A DNA stretch of 64,000 nucleotides from Bordetella genomosp. 7 (lineage in GTDB: Bacteria > Pseudomonadota > Gammaproteobacteria > Burkholderiales > Burkholderiaceae_B), in contig NZ_NEVK01000007.1 of the NCBI RefSeq assembly GCF_002261265.1, positions 62,001-126,000 on the forward strand. Reading direction: 5' to 3'. Positions 26,779 through 36,642 of this stretch are shown in pieces (positions within the stretch are counted from its first letter, which is position 1; each line of letters begins with the position of its first letter). A model generated the notes under the pieces. That model was given only the letters and a program-made list of their open reading frames with translations, searched no databases and was not told the origin of the DNA. The position numbers were made by a program, and so were the translations under genes.

Positions 26779-27750
26779 ATGTTCCGCCGCATCGCGTTCC
26801 GTGGTCTTGCATCGTTACTGGCCGCGGGCGTCATGGGTCTTGCCCATGCCGCCGATTTTCCCAGCCAGCCCATCAAGTTGATGATCCCGTATCCGCCCGG
26901 TGGCAGCGCAGACATGCTGGCCCGCCCGCTATCCGCTGAGCTGCAGAAAGCACTGGGCCAGCCCATCGTGCTGGATTACAAGCCGGGCGCGGGCGGAACC
27001 ATTGCGAGCGCGCAGCTGGCTCGCGCCGAGCCTGACGGCCATACTGTGCTGATGGTGCTCACCGCGCACGCGATCAACCCCAGCCTGTATCGCAACCTGC
27101 CCTACGATACCCGCAAGGATTTTGCGCCGGTGTCTCTGGTTGCCCAGCTGCCGCTGGTGGTTGCCGCGCCCTTGGCCACTCCCGCCGATAATATGCAGGA
27201 GCTAGTGGCCTATGCAAAGAAGAACCCGGGCAAGTTGACCTTCGCGTCGGCCGGCAACGGCAACACCAGCCACCTGGCCGCCGAGATGTTCAAGTCCGTG
27301 ACAGACACCGATATGCTGCATGTGCCATACAAGGGCAGCGGCCCGGCGGTGATCGCCCTGCTGGCCGGCGATGTGTCGCTGATGTTCGACAGCATCTCCA
27401 CATCGGTCAGCCATGTGCAAAGCGGGAAGCTGAAGGCGCTTGCCGTAACGGGCGACAACCGCTCGTCGTTGTTGCCAGACGTTCCCACCGTGAAAGAATC
27501 CGGCTTTCCTGATTTCTCGGTCACTGGGTGGTACGGCATCATCGCCCCCGCGGGCACATCGCCGGAAGTCATCGATCGCCTCAGCCAGGCGTTTGCCAGG
27601 GCGGCCAATCAGCCGCAGATCAAGGCACAGCTCAATGGCATGGGCTACGACGTCATCGCTTCGACGCCATCCGAGTTCCACACACACATCGACCGGGAAC
27701 TCACGCGCTGGGGCAAGCTGACCAAGGACGCCGGCGTGCAGATGCAATAA
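26779..27750 (+). CDS. Bug-type (TctC) periplasmic solute receptor 3
   Basis: 323 residues from ATG 26779 with AGGAGGAG upstream. Signal peptide ends near MGLAHAADF; the motif FPSQPIKLMIPYPPGGSADMLAR and the ligand loop FASAGNGNTSHLAAEMF follow. It is the last gene of the second catabolic operon, 72 bp after subunit B. It is the third such receptor within 11 kb. No membrane component of the transporter is encoded here. Confidence 0.92.
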   Translation: MFRRIAFRGLASLLAAGVMGLAHAADFPSQPIKLMIPYPPGGSADMLARPLSAELQKALGQPIVLDYKPGAGGTIASAQLARAEPDGHTVLMVLTAHAINPSLYRNLPYDTRKDFAPVSLVAQLPLVVAAPLATPADNMQELVAYAKKNPGKLTFASAGNGNTSHLAAEMFKSVTDTDMLHVPYKGSGPAVIALLAGDVSLMFDSISTSVSHVQSGKLKALAVTGDNRSSLLPDVPTVKESGFPDFSVTGWYGIIAPAGTSPEVIDRLSQAFARAANQPQIKAQLNGMGYDVIASTPSEFHTHIDRELTRWGKLTKDAGVQMQ

Positions 27751-27813
27751 GCCGCCAGGAGGGGGCTCCGCCGCGGGCTGGCTCTGCGCCCCTGGGCGCT
27801 GGCTGCCCGCGCC

Positions 27814-28572
27814 TTAACCCGCCCCCAGCACCAGCAGGATAAGCAACATGGGCCCCGCATTGAAGACCCCGTGCAGGGCTACCGCCGCGCCAAAGCCGCG
27901 CCGCACGCGTATCCAGCCCAGCACCAGCCCGGTGGCCCACTGGGGCAGCACCAGCAGCGGCAACATCCAGTAGGCCGTATCGGCCAGGATGAAGTTGTTC
28001 AAGTGCACGCTGGCGAATGCCAGCGATGACAGGTGATACACCCAGCCGAAACGCATACGGTATTGCCGGCGCCAATCCATGCGCCAGCGTTTGCGGCTGA
28101 TGCGTCCGCGCGCCAGAGGGCGGCTGGCCGCCAGCAGCACGACTGCGGCCCAGGCAAGGGTCCAGCCGTGCACGCCCCACAGCAGCGGCGGCAGTATGGC
28201 CGGGCACACCCACAGGGCTTGCAGCGGCCGGCGCAAACCATAACGAAACAGCGTTTCTTCGATCAGCGGCGCCCACAATATGGCGGTCAGCCACGGAATG
28301 GCGGACGGGTCGAGCCGGTGCGATGCGCCGGCCGCGCCGGCGGCCGTCACGGCGATGGGCCCCAGCGCGAAGAAGTTCAGCCCCCACAATACGGCTGCCC
28401 ATGCCAGCAGCCGCGATATGGGCACGCCCGGGCGCCAGTCGCTGGCAAGACTGCTGCCGGCGTTCCGGCCCGGCAGGCGCGCAAGATCGGGGCGACGCAA
28501 GAAGCGCCAGAAGTCGGCGAACTCGTCGCGAAAACGCAGTTTGCCGCCAGGCATGGCTGTAGCCGAGCGCAT
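27814..28572 (-). CDS. CPBP family intramembrane metalloprotease
   Basis: A 252-residue membrane protein from ATG 28572, 8 bp after the pth stop. It carries the CPBP/CAAX-protease core: Glu105-Glu106-x3-Arg110 (APLIEETLFRYG), His190 (FASVHLNNF) and His234-x3-Asn238 (LHGVFNAG). These three motifs bind the catalytic metal in the family. At least six hydrophobic segments are visible. The family cleaves membrane proteins or prenylated peptides; the substrate here is unknown. It probably shares the pth transcript. Confidence 0.85.
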   Translation of the reverse strand: MRSATAMPGGKLRFRDEFADFWRFLRRPDLARLPGRNAGSSLASDWRPGVPISRLLAWAAVLWGLNFFALGPIAVTAAGAAGASHRLDPSAIPWLTAILWAPLIEETLFRYGLRRPLQALWVCPAILPPLLWGVHGWTLAWAAVVLLAASRPLARGRISRKRWRMDWRRQYRMRFGWVYHLSSLAFASVHLNNFILADTAYWMLPLLVLPQWATGLVLGWIRVRRGFGAAVALHGVFNAGPMLLILLVLGAG

Positions 28573-28580
28573 GATGCGGC

Positions 28581-29180
28581 TCAAGCGCCGTTGCCGCTGT
28601 GCAGTTGGCGGGTGGCCAGCGCGAAATCGCCGTCCAGCATGGCCGGCACGATGGCCCGGCAACGGTGGATGACGTCATCGATGCCGGCCTGTTCGTCGCG
28701 CCGCGGCGGGTGCAGCACGAAATCGGCCACCTGCTGCGCCAGGCCCAGCGTGCGCGGATGGCCGATGCCGATGCGTACGCGCCAGAAATTGGGGCTGCCC
28801 AGGGCGGCCTGGATGTCTTTGAGACCATTGTGACCGGCATGGCCGCCGCCTTGCTTGAGCTTGACCTGGCCGGGCAGCAGATCGAGCTCGTCGTGCAGCA
28901 CCAGCACCTGTTCGGGCGCCAGCTTGTAGAAGCGCGCCAGAGCGCCCACGGCTTGCCCGGATCGGTTCATATAGGTAATGGGCTTGGCCAGCAGCACGCT
29001 TTCGCCCGCATGGCGGGCCTTGGCCACCATGGCGAAGAACCCTTTTTCAAGCGTGTAGCTTGCCCGCAGGTCGTCGGCCACATGGTCGGCGAGCCAGAAG
29101 CCGGCATTGTGGCGGGTGGTTTCGTAGTCGGGCCCGGGGTTGCCCAGGCCCACGATCAGGCGTATGGCAGTAGACATCAT
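28581..29180 (-). CDS. pth: Peptidyl-tRNA hydrolase
   Basis: A 199-residue Pth with [19 protein letters not shown]; His24 is the catalytic base and Asn25 (HN) and the following Asp ([10 protein letters not shown]) complete the active site. The [12 protein letters not shown] loop binds the tRNA end. It releases tRNA from prematurely ended peptidyl-tRNA. It follows rplY after a hairpin at 29197-29228, an arrangement common in betaproteobacteria. ATG 29180 and 29177 are both possible starts. Confidence 0.95.
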   Translation of the reverse strand: MMSTAIRLIVGLGNPGPDYETTRHNAGFWLADHVADDLRASYTLEKGFFAMVAKARHAGESVLLAKPITYMNRSGQAVGALARFYKLAPEQVLVLHDELDLLPGQVKLKQGGGHAGHNGLKDIQAALGSPNFWRVRIGIGHPRTLGLAQQVADFVLHPPRRDEQAGIDDVIHRCRAIVPAMLDGDFALATRQLHSGNGA

Positions 29181-29192
29181 CGCTTACTACAC

Positions 29193-29228
29193 AAAAAACC
29201 CCGCGCATGCAAGCGCACACGCAGGGTT
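29193..29228 (-). terminator. Rho-independent terminator after rplY
   Basis: Read on the minus strand, AACCCTGCG pairs with CGCGGGGTT (one G-T pair) over a loop, and a run of six T follows. It ends the rplY transcript and leaves pth to a separate promoter or to read-through. Confidence 0.7.
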
Positions 29229-29280
29229 CTGGCCGGGCGCCCGGGGTTGCCGGGCGCGCGGTACGAGCGGTTGCCGAAGA

Positions 29281-29892
29281 TCAGGCAGCCGGGGTTTCCT
29301 CGGCGGCTTCGCCGTCTGCGGCGGCACCGCCGCCCTTGACGAGCGCGGTGGCCAACACGGGGTTGACTTCAGCGCCTTGCGGCACGTACGTGACGCCCTT
29401 GGGCAGCTTGATGTCGGCCAGGTGCACCGAAGCGCCGCCCAGCAGGTTGCCCAGGTCGACTTCGATGAACTGGGGCAGCGCGGCCGGCAGGCAGGTGATT
29501 TCGAGCTCGGTGAGCACGTGGCTGATGATCGCGCTGCTGAGCTTGACGGCCGGCGAGTTTTCGCCGTTGATGAAGTGCAGCGGAACCTTGGTGGTCAGCG
29601 CCTGGTTGGCGTCCACGCGCTGGAAGTCCACGTGCATGACTTGCGGCTTGTAGGCGTGCCATTGAACCGCACGCAGCAGCACGGGGTGGTCCTTGCCGTC
29701 GAGTTCCATTTGCAGGATCGAGGCGTGGAATTCTTCCTTGCGCAGGGCGTGGTAGATCTCGTTGTGGTCGAGTTCGATGTTCGACGGGGCAGCCGTACCA
29801 CCATAGACAATGGCGGGAACGCGGCCCGCGCGGCGCAGGCGGCGGCTCGCACTCGAACCCTGGACGCTACGCGCAGTGGCTTTGAATTTCAT
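29281..29892 (-). CDS. rplY: 50S ribosomal protein L25/general stress protein Ctc
   Basis: A 203-residue L25 of the long (CTC/TL5) type, from ATG 29892 ([20 protein letters not shown]). The N-terminal domain binds 5S rRNA. A C-terminal beta domain runs from about residue 95 ([24 protein letters not shown]), and the acidic Ala-rich tail is normal. The start is preferred over an upstream one 24 bp away because of the family N-terminus. Downstream is a terminator, upstream is prs. Confidence 0.95.
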   Translation of the reverse strand: MKFKATARSVQGSSASRRLRRAGRVPAIVYGGTAAPSNIELDHNEIYHALRKEEFHASILQMELDGKDHPVLLRAVQWHAYKPQVMHVDFQRVDANQALTTKVPLHFINGENSPAVKLSSAIISHVLTELEITCLPAALPQFIEVDLGNLLGGASVHLADIKLPKGVTYVPQGAEVNPVLATALVKGGGAAADGEAAEETPAA

Positions 29893-30030
29893 GGATGACT
29901 CCAAACAATCTGGCAACGGTGAAGTTGCCGGTTACGTTGCACGGCGCGCAACATGCACGCCGCGTTGTTTGCCCATCTGCCGCGACCAGCAGGCAGGCAA
30001 ATTCGGGTATATGGGCTGGCGTCGGCCGGC

Positions 30031-30981
30031 TCAGTCGACGAACAGCGAGCTGACCGATTCGGCGTTGGAAATGCGCAGAATGGTCTCGCCCAACAGCGCC
30101 GCGCACGACAGCTGGCGGATTTTACCGCTGGCCTGGCCTTGCTCGGACAATGGAATGGTATCGGTGACGACGAGCTCGTCGAGCTCGGACGCTTCGATGC
30201 GGTCGATGGCGCCGCCCGACAGCACGGGGTGCGTGCAGTAGGCATACACCGCGCCGGCGCCGCGATCTTTCAGGGCCTGGGCCGCCTTGCATAGCGTGCC
30301 CGCCGTGTCCACCATGTCGTCCATGATGATGCAGGTGCGGCCATCGACTTCGCCGATGATGTTCATGACTTCGGACACATTGGCCCGCGGACGGCGCTTG
30401 TCGATGATGGCCAGGTCGGCTTCAAGCTGCTTGGCCAGCGCGCGGGCGCGCACCACGCCGCCGATGTCGGGCGACACCACCACCAGGTTCGAGAAATTGC
30501 GGCGCCAGATGTCGCCCAGCAGGATCGGGCCGGCGTAGATGTTGTCGACGGGAATATCGAAGAAGCCCTGGATCTGGTCGGCGTGCAGGTCCATGGTGAG
30601 CACGCGATCGACCCCGGCCACCTGCAGCATGTTGGCCACCACCTTGGCCGAGATGGCCACGCGCGCCGAACGCGGCCGGCGGTCTTGGCGGGCATAGCCG
30701 AAATACGGGATGGCGGCGGTGATGCGGCCGGCGGACGCGCGGCGCAGGGCATCGACCATCACCATGATTTCCATCAGGTTGTCATTGGTGGGCGCACAGG
30801 TGGGCTGCAGCACGAAGACGTCTTTGCCACGCACGTTCTCGTTGATTTCGACCATGACTTCTCCGTCGGAGAAGCGGCCAACCGTCATTTTGCCGAGGGA
30901 CATGTCGAGATGATTGACTACGTCTACGGCCAGGCGCGTGTTGGCCGTACCCGTAAAGATCATGAAGCTGTCGTTTGCCAT
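30031..30981 (-). CDS. prs: Ribose-phosphate pyrophosphokinase
   Basis: A 316-residue PRPP synthetase of normal length. The Mg/ATP region is [18 protein letters not shown]; the PRPP-binding signature is [16 protein letters not shown]. It makes PRPP from ribose 5-phosphate and ATP for nucleotide, histidine and tryptophan synthesis. It follows a tRNA-Gln gene with its own terminator, so prs needs a promoter in the 60 bp upstream. The downstream gene is rplY. Confidence 0.97.
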   Translation of the reverse strand: MANDSFMIFTGTANTRLAVDVVNHLDMSLGKMTVGRFSDGEVMVEINENVRGKDVFVLQPTCAPTNDNLMEIMVMVDALRRASAGRITAAIPYFGYARQDRRPRSARVAISAKVVANMLQVAGVDRVLTMDLHADQIQGFFDIPVDNIYAGPILLGDIWRRNFSNLVVVSPDIGGVVRARALAKQLEADLAIIDKRRPRANVSEVMNIIGEVDGRTCIIMDDMVDTAGTLCKAAQALKDRGAGAVYAYCTHPVLSGGAIDRIEASELDELVVTDTIPLSEQGQASGKIRQLSCAALLGETILRISNAESVSSLFVD

Positions 30982-31043
30982 GATGGAAGCTGCGATGGTC
31001 GATTAGGACGCTGACGTGTGCTGCATGCCGGAAAACCGGCAAT

Positions 31044-31100
31044 AAAAAAAAGCTGCTGAACCTAGGCCAGTGTCTGACGGGCGCGTTCAACAGCTTTTTT
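31044..31100 (-). terminator. Rho-independent terminator after tRNA-Gln
   Basis: On the minus strand AAAAGCTGTTGAAC pairs with GTTCAGCAGCTTTT (one T-G wobble), and the transcript ends in eight T. The hairpin is symmetric enough to work in both directions. The 28-nt loop contains one arm (TGTCTGAC) of the dispersed repeat, probably by chance. Confidence 0.8.
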
Positions 31101-31111
31101 ATTTTGTTGGG

Positions 31112-31188
31112 TGGCTGGGGAGGAAGGATTCGAACCTTCGCATGCCGGAATCAAAATCCGGTGCCTTAACCAGCTTGGCGACTCCCCA
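31112..31188 (-). tRNA. tRNA-Gln (anticodon TTG)
   Basis: A 77-nt cloverleaf including an encoded CCA. The acceptor TGGGGAG pairs with CTCCCCA, the anticodon arm is CCGGATTTTGATTCCGG with TTG in the loop, and the T arm is GAAGGTTCGAATCCTTC. It sits between ispE and prs, as in related betaproteobacteria. Confidence 0.97.
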
Positions 31189-31189
31189 A

Positions 31190-32128
31190 CTATCTTGCGA
31201 TCCAGTTCCGCAACGGATGTTCGATCAGGCCGGGACATGCCCGCAATAACCGAAACCCGGGTTGCGTGTTGCCGATTGATTTACCGGCGACGCGCATTGT
31301 AGCGGTAATTTCCTGCTGCGCCAAAACGGCTTGTTGCTCTGTACGGTACTGCGCGAACAAACACGCGCCAGACCCTGACATGCGGACATGGACACCATGC
31401 CCCGACAGCCACTGCGCAGCCCCATGTACTTCAGGGTAGCGCCGAAAGACCACCGGCTCCAAGTCGTTCTTGCCATAAAACCTTGCAAGCCCCCCCGCTT
31501 CGGCAGCATTGCCACCTGCGCTGAAATCTTGCTCAGCAAGAAAGTCCGCTATTGTGACTGAAGGCGTGTCGCGTGTCAAATCGGGGGCCGAAAAAATACT
31601 GGCCGTCGGTACGCTGGCATCGGGCTGGGCTACCAGATAGGCAGCGGGCGGCAGCGTAACGGCGGTGAGCACTTCGCCCACGCCTTCGGCGAAGGCCGAT
31701 TGGCCGAAAACGAACACCGGCACGTCGGCGCCCAGCGGCAGCGCCAGCGCCATGAGCTCGCGCCGGGTCAGCCCCGTGCCCCACAGGCGGTTCAGGGCGA
31801 TCAGGGTGGACGCGGCGTCGCTGGACCCGCCGCCCAGGCCGCCCCCTTGCGGAATGACTTTTTCAAGCGCGATCTGTGCGCCCAGGCGGGTGCCGGTGGC
31901 CTGCTGCAGGGCGCGCGCGGCGCGCAGGGTAAGGTCTTGTTCGGGCGGCACGCCCGGCAGGTCGGCGGCGCGGCTGATGCGGCCGTCGGCGCGCGTGTCG
32001 AAGTGCAGCGTGTCGTACAGGCCAATAAAACGGAAAACCGTCTGCAGCAGGTGGTAGCCATCGGGCCGGCGCCCGACTACGTGCAGGAACAGGTTGAGCT
32101 TGGCCGGGGCCGGAACGTCGTACAGCAT
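31190..32128 (-). CDS. ispE: 4-(cytidine 5'-diphospho)-2-C-methyl-D-erythritol kinase
   Basis: A 312-residue GHMP kinase of the MEP isoprenoid pathway. It opens [24 protein letters not shown] and has the ATP loop [15 protein letters not shown], and the C-terminal motif [12 protein letters not shown]. It phosphorylates CDP-methylerythritol. It is translated after lolB, 9 bp away, and is followed by tRNA-Gln. Confidence 0.96.
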   Translation of the reverse strand: MLYDVPAPAKLNLFLHVVGRRPDGYHLLQTVFRFIGLYDTLHFDTRADGRISRAADLPGVPPEQDLTLRAARALQQATGTRLGAQIALEKVIPQGGGLGGGSSDAASTLIALNRLWGTGLTRRELMALALPLGADVPVFVFGQSAFAEGVGEVLTAVTLPPAAYLVAQPDASVPTASIFSAPDLTRDTPSVTIADFLAEQDFSAGGNAAEAGGLARFYGKNDLEPVVFRRYPEVHGAAQWLSGHGVHVRMSGSGACLFAQYRTEQQAVLAQQEITATMRVAGKSIGNTQPGFRLLRACPGLIEHPLRNWIAR

Positions 32129-32137
32129 GACGGAAGG

Positions 32138-32737
32138 TCAGGGCTGGCTGATGGCCAGCCGCACGACAATGCGGCGCCCCGGTTCGGCGCGCTGCAAGAC
32201 CAGCAGGCCCGGGCCTTGGGCGTCGTAGCGCGACAGGCGGGCGTGCCAGCCGTCTTGCTCGAAAGACGCCGGACGCCCCTGGGCGTCGCGCTCGAGCGCC
32301 GCCACTTGCGCATTGTCGGCTACCTGGCCGCGCAGCCAGTGGCGCAGGCCCGATACCGGCACCGGCCCGCCCAGCGCTTCTTCGGCCAGCGCGTCGGGCG
32401 TATCGGCGCGCAGCACCGTGCCGTCGGCCTTGGTCAGCGTGGCATGGCCAGGCAGCCCTTCGACGCGCGCTTCGGTAGAACCCAACGGATTGGTGAGATC
32501 GAGCTGGTAACGCTGGCCGTCGTCGCGCCAGGTAAAGCCGCCCTGCACTGCCTGCTGCTGGCCGGTGGCTTCGGTGACGGTGATGGCGAAACGCCCGCCG
32601 CGCGTGAAAGCGTCGGCGCGCGTGGCCGCGGGGCCGTCCGGCACGCTGGCGCAGGCCGCCAGCATCGCGCACAGCCCGGCCGCAAGCCAGCCTCGCAGCC
32701 AGCCCCCCGCATGCTTGGCATGATGCGCGACTGCCAT
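32138..32737 (-). CDS. lolB: Outer-membrane lipoprotein LolB
   Basis: 199 residues from ATG 32737 (the TGA of the TPR gene and this ATG share one base). A lipoprotein signal runs to LAAC (AGLCAMLAACASVPDG). The mature protein shows the LolB pattern FTRGGRFAITV and GGFTWRDDGQRYQLDLTNPLGSTEARVEG. LolB receives lipoproteins from LolA and inserts them in the outer membrane. The order TPR gene, lolB, ispE is a usual betaproteobacterial one. Confidence 0.9.
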   Translation of the reverse strand: MAVAHHAKHAGGWLRGWLAAGLCAMLAACASVPDGPAATRADAFTRGGRFAITVTEATGQQQAVQGGFTWRDDGQRYQLDLTNPLGSTEARVEGLPGHATLTKADGTVLRADTPDALAEEALGGPVPVSGLRHWLRGQVADNAQVAALERDAQGRPASFEQDGWHARLSRYDAQGPGLLVLQRAEPGRRIVVRLAISQP

Positions 32738-34560
32738 CACAGCGGCACCCCCAGCCGCTTGGCGGTATCGAGCAAGGTCTGGTTGTTGGGGTCTTTTCTG
32801 TAGCCTTCGTGCAGCAGTTCGCGCGCCTGTTCGCGCTTGCCTTGCGCGGACAGCACTTCAGCCAGGTGCGCGGCAATATCGGGTTCGGGGCGCTGCGCAT
32901 AGGCGCGCCTCAGGTAGTCGACCGCGGCCTGGTGGTCGCCCATGCGGAATTTGACCCAGCCCATGCTGTCCAGGATAAAGGGGTCGTCCGGCAGCAGCTC
33001 GAGCGCCTGCGTGATGAGATCGAGCGCTTCGGGCAGGCGCTGATTGCGGTCGGCCAACGTATAGCCCAACGCGTTGTAGGCATGGGCATGTTCGGGGTCG
33101 ATGGCGATAACCTGGCGCAACTGCGTTTCAAGGTCGTCGTAGCGGCCCACGCGTTCATACAGCATGGCGAGTTCGTACTTGATCTCGACCGTATCGGGCT
33201 GCGCCTGGTTGGCGGCCTCGAGCGTGGCCACCGCCTGGTCCAGCCGATCGCCATCGCGCAGGATCTGCGCGCGCGTGAGCAGGCCCTGCAGTTGATCGTC
33301 CTCGTCTTGCGGCTGGGCGGCGTCGATCATTGCCAGCGCCTCGTCAGTGCGGCCTTGCTTGGCGCGCAAGCCGGCCTGGCGCATCTGCGCGGAATAGCGC
33401 AGCGCCGGATCGTCGATCTGGCCCAACTGGGCGACGGCTTCGTCGAAATTGCCCTGGTCTTCGGCAATGCGCGACAACAGCACGCGCGCGTCGGCCTCGG
33501 CGGCCGCCGCGTCGCTGGCGCCCGGGGCGATGGACTCCTGGCGCTGGTTCTGCACGTCCAGGTACTGCTGCAACAGATGCCGGGCCTGGTCTTTGCGCCC
33601 GGCCTTGTAAGCCAGTTGCGCCTGCATGAACAACAGGTCGAAGTCTTCGGGCGAGCGGCGCGCCATGGCTTGCAGTTCGGCCAGCGCACCATCGTAGTTG
33701 CCCTGGTCGGCCATCAGCGCGGCCAATGACAACTGCAGTTTGCGTGAATCGGGATACTTGAGCAGGAACGCACGGGCCTCGATTTCGGCGCGCGTTGGGT
33801 CGACGCGCGCGCCGTATTCGAGCACGCGCTGCGCGGCGGCCTCGGAACGCGGATCGGCCGCCAGGGCGGCGCGCGCTTCGTCGGCGGCCCGGCGGTCGTC
33901 GCCCGCGGCCTGCGCCACGTCGGCCAGCGCCAGGTGGGCTTCGGGCAGCTTGCGCACGGCGGGGCTGAGCGCCTCGTCCAGAATGCGCAGGGCCAGTCTG
34001 CGGTCGTTCAGGCGGCCCAGCACGCCCAGGGCCTGGGCAATGGCGGCCGGCTTGTCGGACGCTGCATCGATGCGCGCACGCAGCGCAGCGGCCAGGCCGG
34101 TCGTCTCGCCATTGGCCGCGGCCAGCGCCAGTTCGGTGGACGAAGCCTCGACATCGGCCGGCGCCAGCCGGGACCATTCGCGCGCGGCATCGAGTGCGCC
34201 AGCCAGGTTGCCGCCCGCCAGCTGGAATTCGAGAGCGCGGCGCGCCAGCCGCGCATCGCCGGTTTCGCGCGCCAGGTTCACCAGTGTGGACGCCGCCGTG
34301 CTGTACATGCCGCGCTGCGCGGCGATTTCGGAAGCCAGTATGCGGTAGAAGACGTCGGCGGTAAGGGTAACCAGCGGCGCCTGCCCGGGCCGCAGCCGTA
34401 TGACCTGGGTTTCGGGCGTGCGCGAGGGGGGCACCAGACGCGGTCCGGTGGCGTCGCCCGGAACGCGGTCGGCAGCCAGAGCCGGCAAAGACTGCAAACC
34501 CGCCAGCGCGAGCGCCAGCATGGCTAGTACGGGATGAACTTGTTTAAGCAACGACTTCAC
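32737..34560 (-). CDS. Tetratricopeptide-repeat protein (periplasmic)
   Basis: A 607-residue protein with a signal peptide ([16 protein letters not shown]) and many TPR-like helices: [28 protein letters not shown] and [28 protein letters not shown] are clear repeats near 480-540. It is exported and probably a scaffold in envelope biogenesis. It is co-transcribed with lolB and ispE. It starts 60 bp from the divergent mutM. No enzymatic motif is visible. Confidence 0.82.
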   Translation of the reverse strand: MKSLLKQVHPVLAMLALALAGLQSLPALAADRVPGDATGPRLVPPSRTPETQVIRLRPGQAPLVTLTADVFYRILASEIAAQRGMYSTAASTLVNLARETGDARLARRALEFQLAGGNLAGALDAAREWSRLAPADVEASSTELALAAANGETTGLAAALRARIDAASDKPAAIAQALGVLGRLNDRRLALRILDEALSPAVRKLPEAHLALADVAQAAGDDRRAADEARAALAADPRSEAAAQRVLEYGARVDPTRAEIEARAFLLKYPDSRKLQLSLAALMADQGNYDGALAELQAMARRSPEDFDLLFMQAQLAYKAGRKDQARHLLQQYLDVQNQRQESIAPGASDAAAAEADARVLLSRIAEDQGNFDEAVAQLGQIDDPALRYSAQMRQAGLRAKQGRTDEALAMIDAAQPQDEDDQLQGLLTRAQILRDGDRLDQAVATLEAANQAQPDTVEIKYELAMLYERVGRYDDLETQLRQVIAIDPEHAHAYNALGYTLADRNQRLPEALDLITQALELLPDDPFILDSMGWVKFRMGDHQAAVDYLRRAYAQRPEPDIAAHLAEVLSAQGKREQARELLHEGYRKDPNNQTLLDTAKRLGVPL

Positions 34561-34620
34561 GCGGCCTGTCCGGTTGGTGGCACAATCATCTATACACTTG
34601 CGATCATCTTACACTGGCTC

Positions 34621-35448
34621 ATGCCGGAACTCCCCGAAGTAGAAACCACCCGCCGCGGCATCGATGCCGTCATCACGGGCAAGACGCTGCGCCGCCTGCT
34701 GGTGCGCGAGCCGCGCATGCGATGGCCCATTCCGGACGAACTGCCCGACCTGCTGGCGGGGCGCACCGTGCTTGAATGCGCGCGCCGCGGCAAGTACTTG
34801 CTGCTGCGCTTCGAACACGGCACGCAAATCGTGCACCTGGGCATGTCTGGATCGCTGCGCAGCGTGCCGCAGGACGAGGCGCCGCGCAAACACGACCACG
34901 TGGACTGGATCTTCGACCACGCCGTGTTGCGCCTGCACGATCCGCGCCGCTTCGGTGCGGTGCTGTGGCATTGCGGCCAAGCGGGGCCGGTTACGTCGCA
35001 CCCCTTGCTGGCGCGCCTGGGCATCGAACCCTTCGACCCACGTTTTGATGGCGCGTGGCTGCACAGCCATTTCCGCGGCCGCGACATCGCCGTCAAGCAG
35101 GCCCTGCTCGCGGGCGACGCCGTGGTGGGGGTAGGCAATATTTACGCATCCGAAAGCCTGTTCCGTGCGGGCATCGACCCGCGCACCCCCGCGCGGCGCG
35201 TGTCGCTGGCGCGCTGCACGCGCCTGGCGGATATGGTCCGCGCCACCTTGGCCGACGCGCTTGCCTCGGGCGGCAGCACGCTGCGCGATTATGTGGGCGC
35301 GACCGGCCAGCCGGGCAGCTATTTCGATATACACGCGGCCGTATACGAGCGGGCGGGCATGCCCTGCCGTGTGTGCGCAACGCCGATCCGGCGCGTGGTG
35401 CAAGGCCAGCGCGCCACGTACTTCTGTCCGTCCTGCCAACGCCGCTAG
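34621..35448 (+). CDS. mutM: Formamidopyrimidine-DNA glycosylase
   Basis: 275 residues from ATG 34621, with the required N-terminus [13 protein letters not shown] in which the proline after Met is the nucleophile. Lys of RRGKYLLL and the helix-two-turn-helix ([13 protein letters not shown]) follow. The C-terminal zinc finger is CRVC...CPSC. It excises 8-oxoguanine. An upstream start would put residues before the catalytic proline and is wrong. Confidence 0.97.
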   Translation: MPELPEVETTRRGIDAVITGKTLRRLLVREPRMRWPIPDELPDLLAGRTVLECARRGKYLLLRFEHGTQIVHLGMSGSLRSVPQDEAPRKHDHVDWIFDHAVLRLHDPRRFGAVLWHCGQAGPVTSHPLLARLGIEPFDPRFDGAWLHSHFRGRDIAVKQALLAGDAVVGVGNIYASESLFRAGIDPRTPARRVSLARCTRLADMVRATLADALASGGSTLRDYVGATGQPGSYFDIHAAVYERAGMPCRVCATPIRRVVQGQRATYFCPSCQRR

Positions 35449-35488
35449 GCCTGCACGCGCCTGCGCGGCGTGCGCCTGCGCAAAGCAT

Positions 35489-35509
35489 ATTCGTTTATAG
35501 CAAACGAAT
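35489..35509. promoter_or_regulatory. Perfect 21-bp palindromic operator
   Basis: ATTCGTTT-ATAGC-AAACGAAT: 8-bp arms with a 5-bp centre. It abuts the -35 box of the promoter at 35509-35537. A third half-site, AAACGAAT, lies in the promoter spacer. The shape is like IclR-type operators. Confidence 0.75.
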
Positions 35510-35537
35510 TGCATAAAAACGAATCAAGGTCTATAGT
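35509..35537 (+). promoter_or_regulatory. Sigma70-type promoter of the homogentisate cluster
   Basis: -35 TTGCAT (35509-35514), spacer of 17 bp, -10 TATAGT (35532-35537), about 58 bp upstream of the GTG of the first gene. Confidence 0.7.
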
Positions 35538-35594
35538 GGCCGCCATGGACGCCGGCAGGCACGCCCCTGCCCTATGCACTCGCCAGGAGACACC

Positions 35595-36548
35595 GTGAGC
35601 AAACAATTCGCATCGCAAGGCGACCTTGCCGACAAGGTCGTGACCTTTGAAAAACTGTCGGACAACGCCTATGCCTACACTGCCGAGGGCGATCCCAATA
35701 CGGGCGTCATCATCGGTGACGAGGCCGTCATGGTGGTTGACACCCAGGCTACGCCTGTCATGGCGCAGGATGTGATCCGCCGCATCCGTGAAGTCACCGA
35801 CAAGCCGATCAAATACATCCTGCTGTCGCACTACCATGCTGTGCGCGTATTCGGCGCTTCAGCCTATAACGCCCAGGAAATCCTGGCCAGCCGCGACACG
35901 TACGACTTGATCGCCGAGCGCGGCGAGCAGGACAAGGCAAGCGAAATCGGCCGCTTTCCGCGCCTGTTCCGCAACGTCGAATCCATTCCCCCCGGCCTGG
36001 TATGGCCCACGATGACGTTCCAGGGCGCCATGACGGTGAACCTGGGCAACCTGGAAGTGCATCTGCTGCAAGTGGGCCGCGGCCATACCAAGGGCGACAC
36101 CATCGCCTGGCTGCCCGACCAGAAAATCCTGTTTGCGGGCGATCTGGTCGAATACCAGTCCACGCCATATTGCGGTGACGCTTATTTCCGCGACTGGCCC
36201 GCGACGCTGGACGCGCTGGCCACGTTCAACGCCGAGAAAATGGTTCCCGGCCGCGGCCCCGCCCTGAAGAACGCCACCGAAGTGCGCCAGGGGCTGGCGG
36301 GCACGCGCGCCTTCCTGACGGACCTGTACGCCGCAGTGCTGCGCGGCGTGGCTGATGGCAAAGACCTGAAAACGATCTACCGCGAGGTGTACGACTTCAT
36401 GCGGCCGCGCTACAGCGACTGGGTGATCTTCGACCATTGCATGCCGTTTGACGTATCGCGCGCCTACGACGAGGCCACCGGGCACGATCATCCGCGCATC
36501 TGGACGGACAAGCGCGACCGCGAGATGTGGCAGCAGCTCGAAGGCTGA
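35595..36548 (+). CDS. Metallo-beta-lactamase-fold protein with degenerate metal motif
   Basis: 317 residues from GTG 35595, preceded by AGGAGA. The MBL-fold core is present: VDTQATPVMAQD, then GRGHTKGDTIAWL, FAGDLVEY and FDHCMPFD. The HxHxDH motif, however, is LSHYHAVRVFG (His79, His81); the Asp and third His are replaced by Val-Arg-Val, so the usual second metal site is missing. It is the first gene of a cluster that includes the FAD monooxygenase, DUF2783 and, beyond LysR, hmgA. A role in aromatic catabolism is an inference. Confidence 0.8.
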   Translation: MSKQFASQGDLADKVVTFEKLSDNAYAYTAEGDPNTGVIIGDEAVMVVDTQATPVMAQDVIRRIREVTDKPIKYILLSHYHAVRVFGASAYNAQEILASRDTYDLIAERGEQDKASEIGRFPRLFRNVESIPPGLVWPTMTFQGAMTVNLGNLEVHLLQVGRGHTKGDTIAWLPDQKILFAGDLVEYQSTPYCGDAYFRDWPATLDALATFNAEKMVPGRGPALKNATEVRQGLAGTRAFLTDLYAAVLRGVADGKDLKTIYREVYDFMRPRYSDWVIFDHCMPFDVSRAYDEATGHDHPRIWTDKRDREMWQQLEG

Positions 36549-36642
36549 AGCCCTTCGCCCAGCCATGCCGGCTGCGCCAGCGTCCCGCCAGAGGACGCCA
36601 CGGCGCATAGGGCGGGCCCTGCCCGCCGCCAGGAGACAACGC

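Noticed and set aside
31111-31302. Small ORF across the tRNA locus
   Set aside because: It is a translation of the tRNA-Gln complement.
32138-32740. GTG start of lolB at 32740
   Set aside because: The ATG 3 bp later sits directly on the upstream TGA (TGATG), a usual coupled start, and suffices for the signal peptide.
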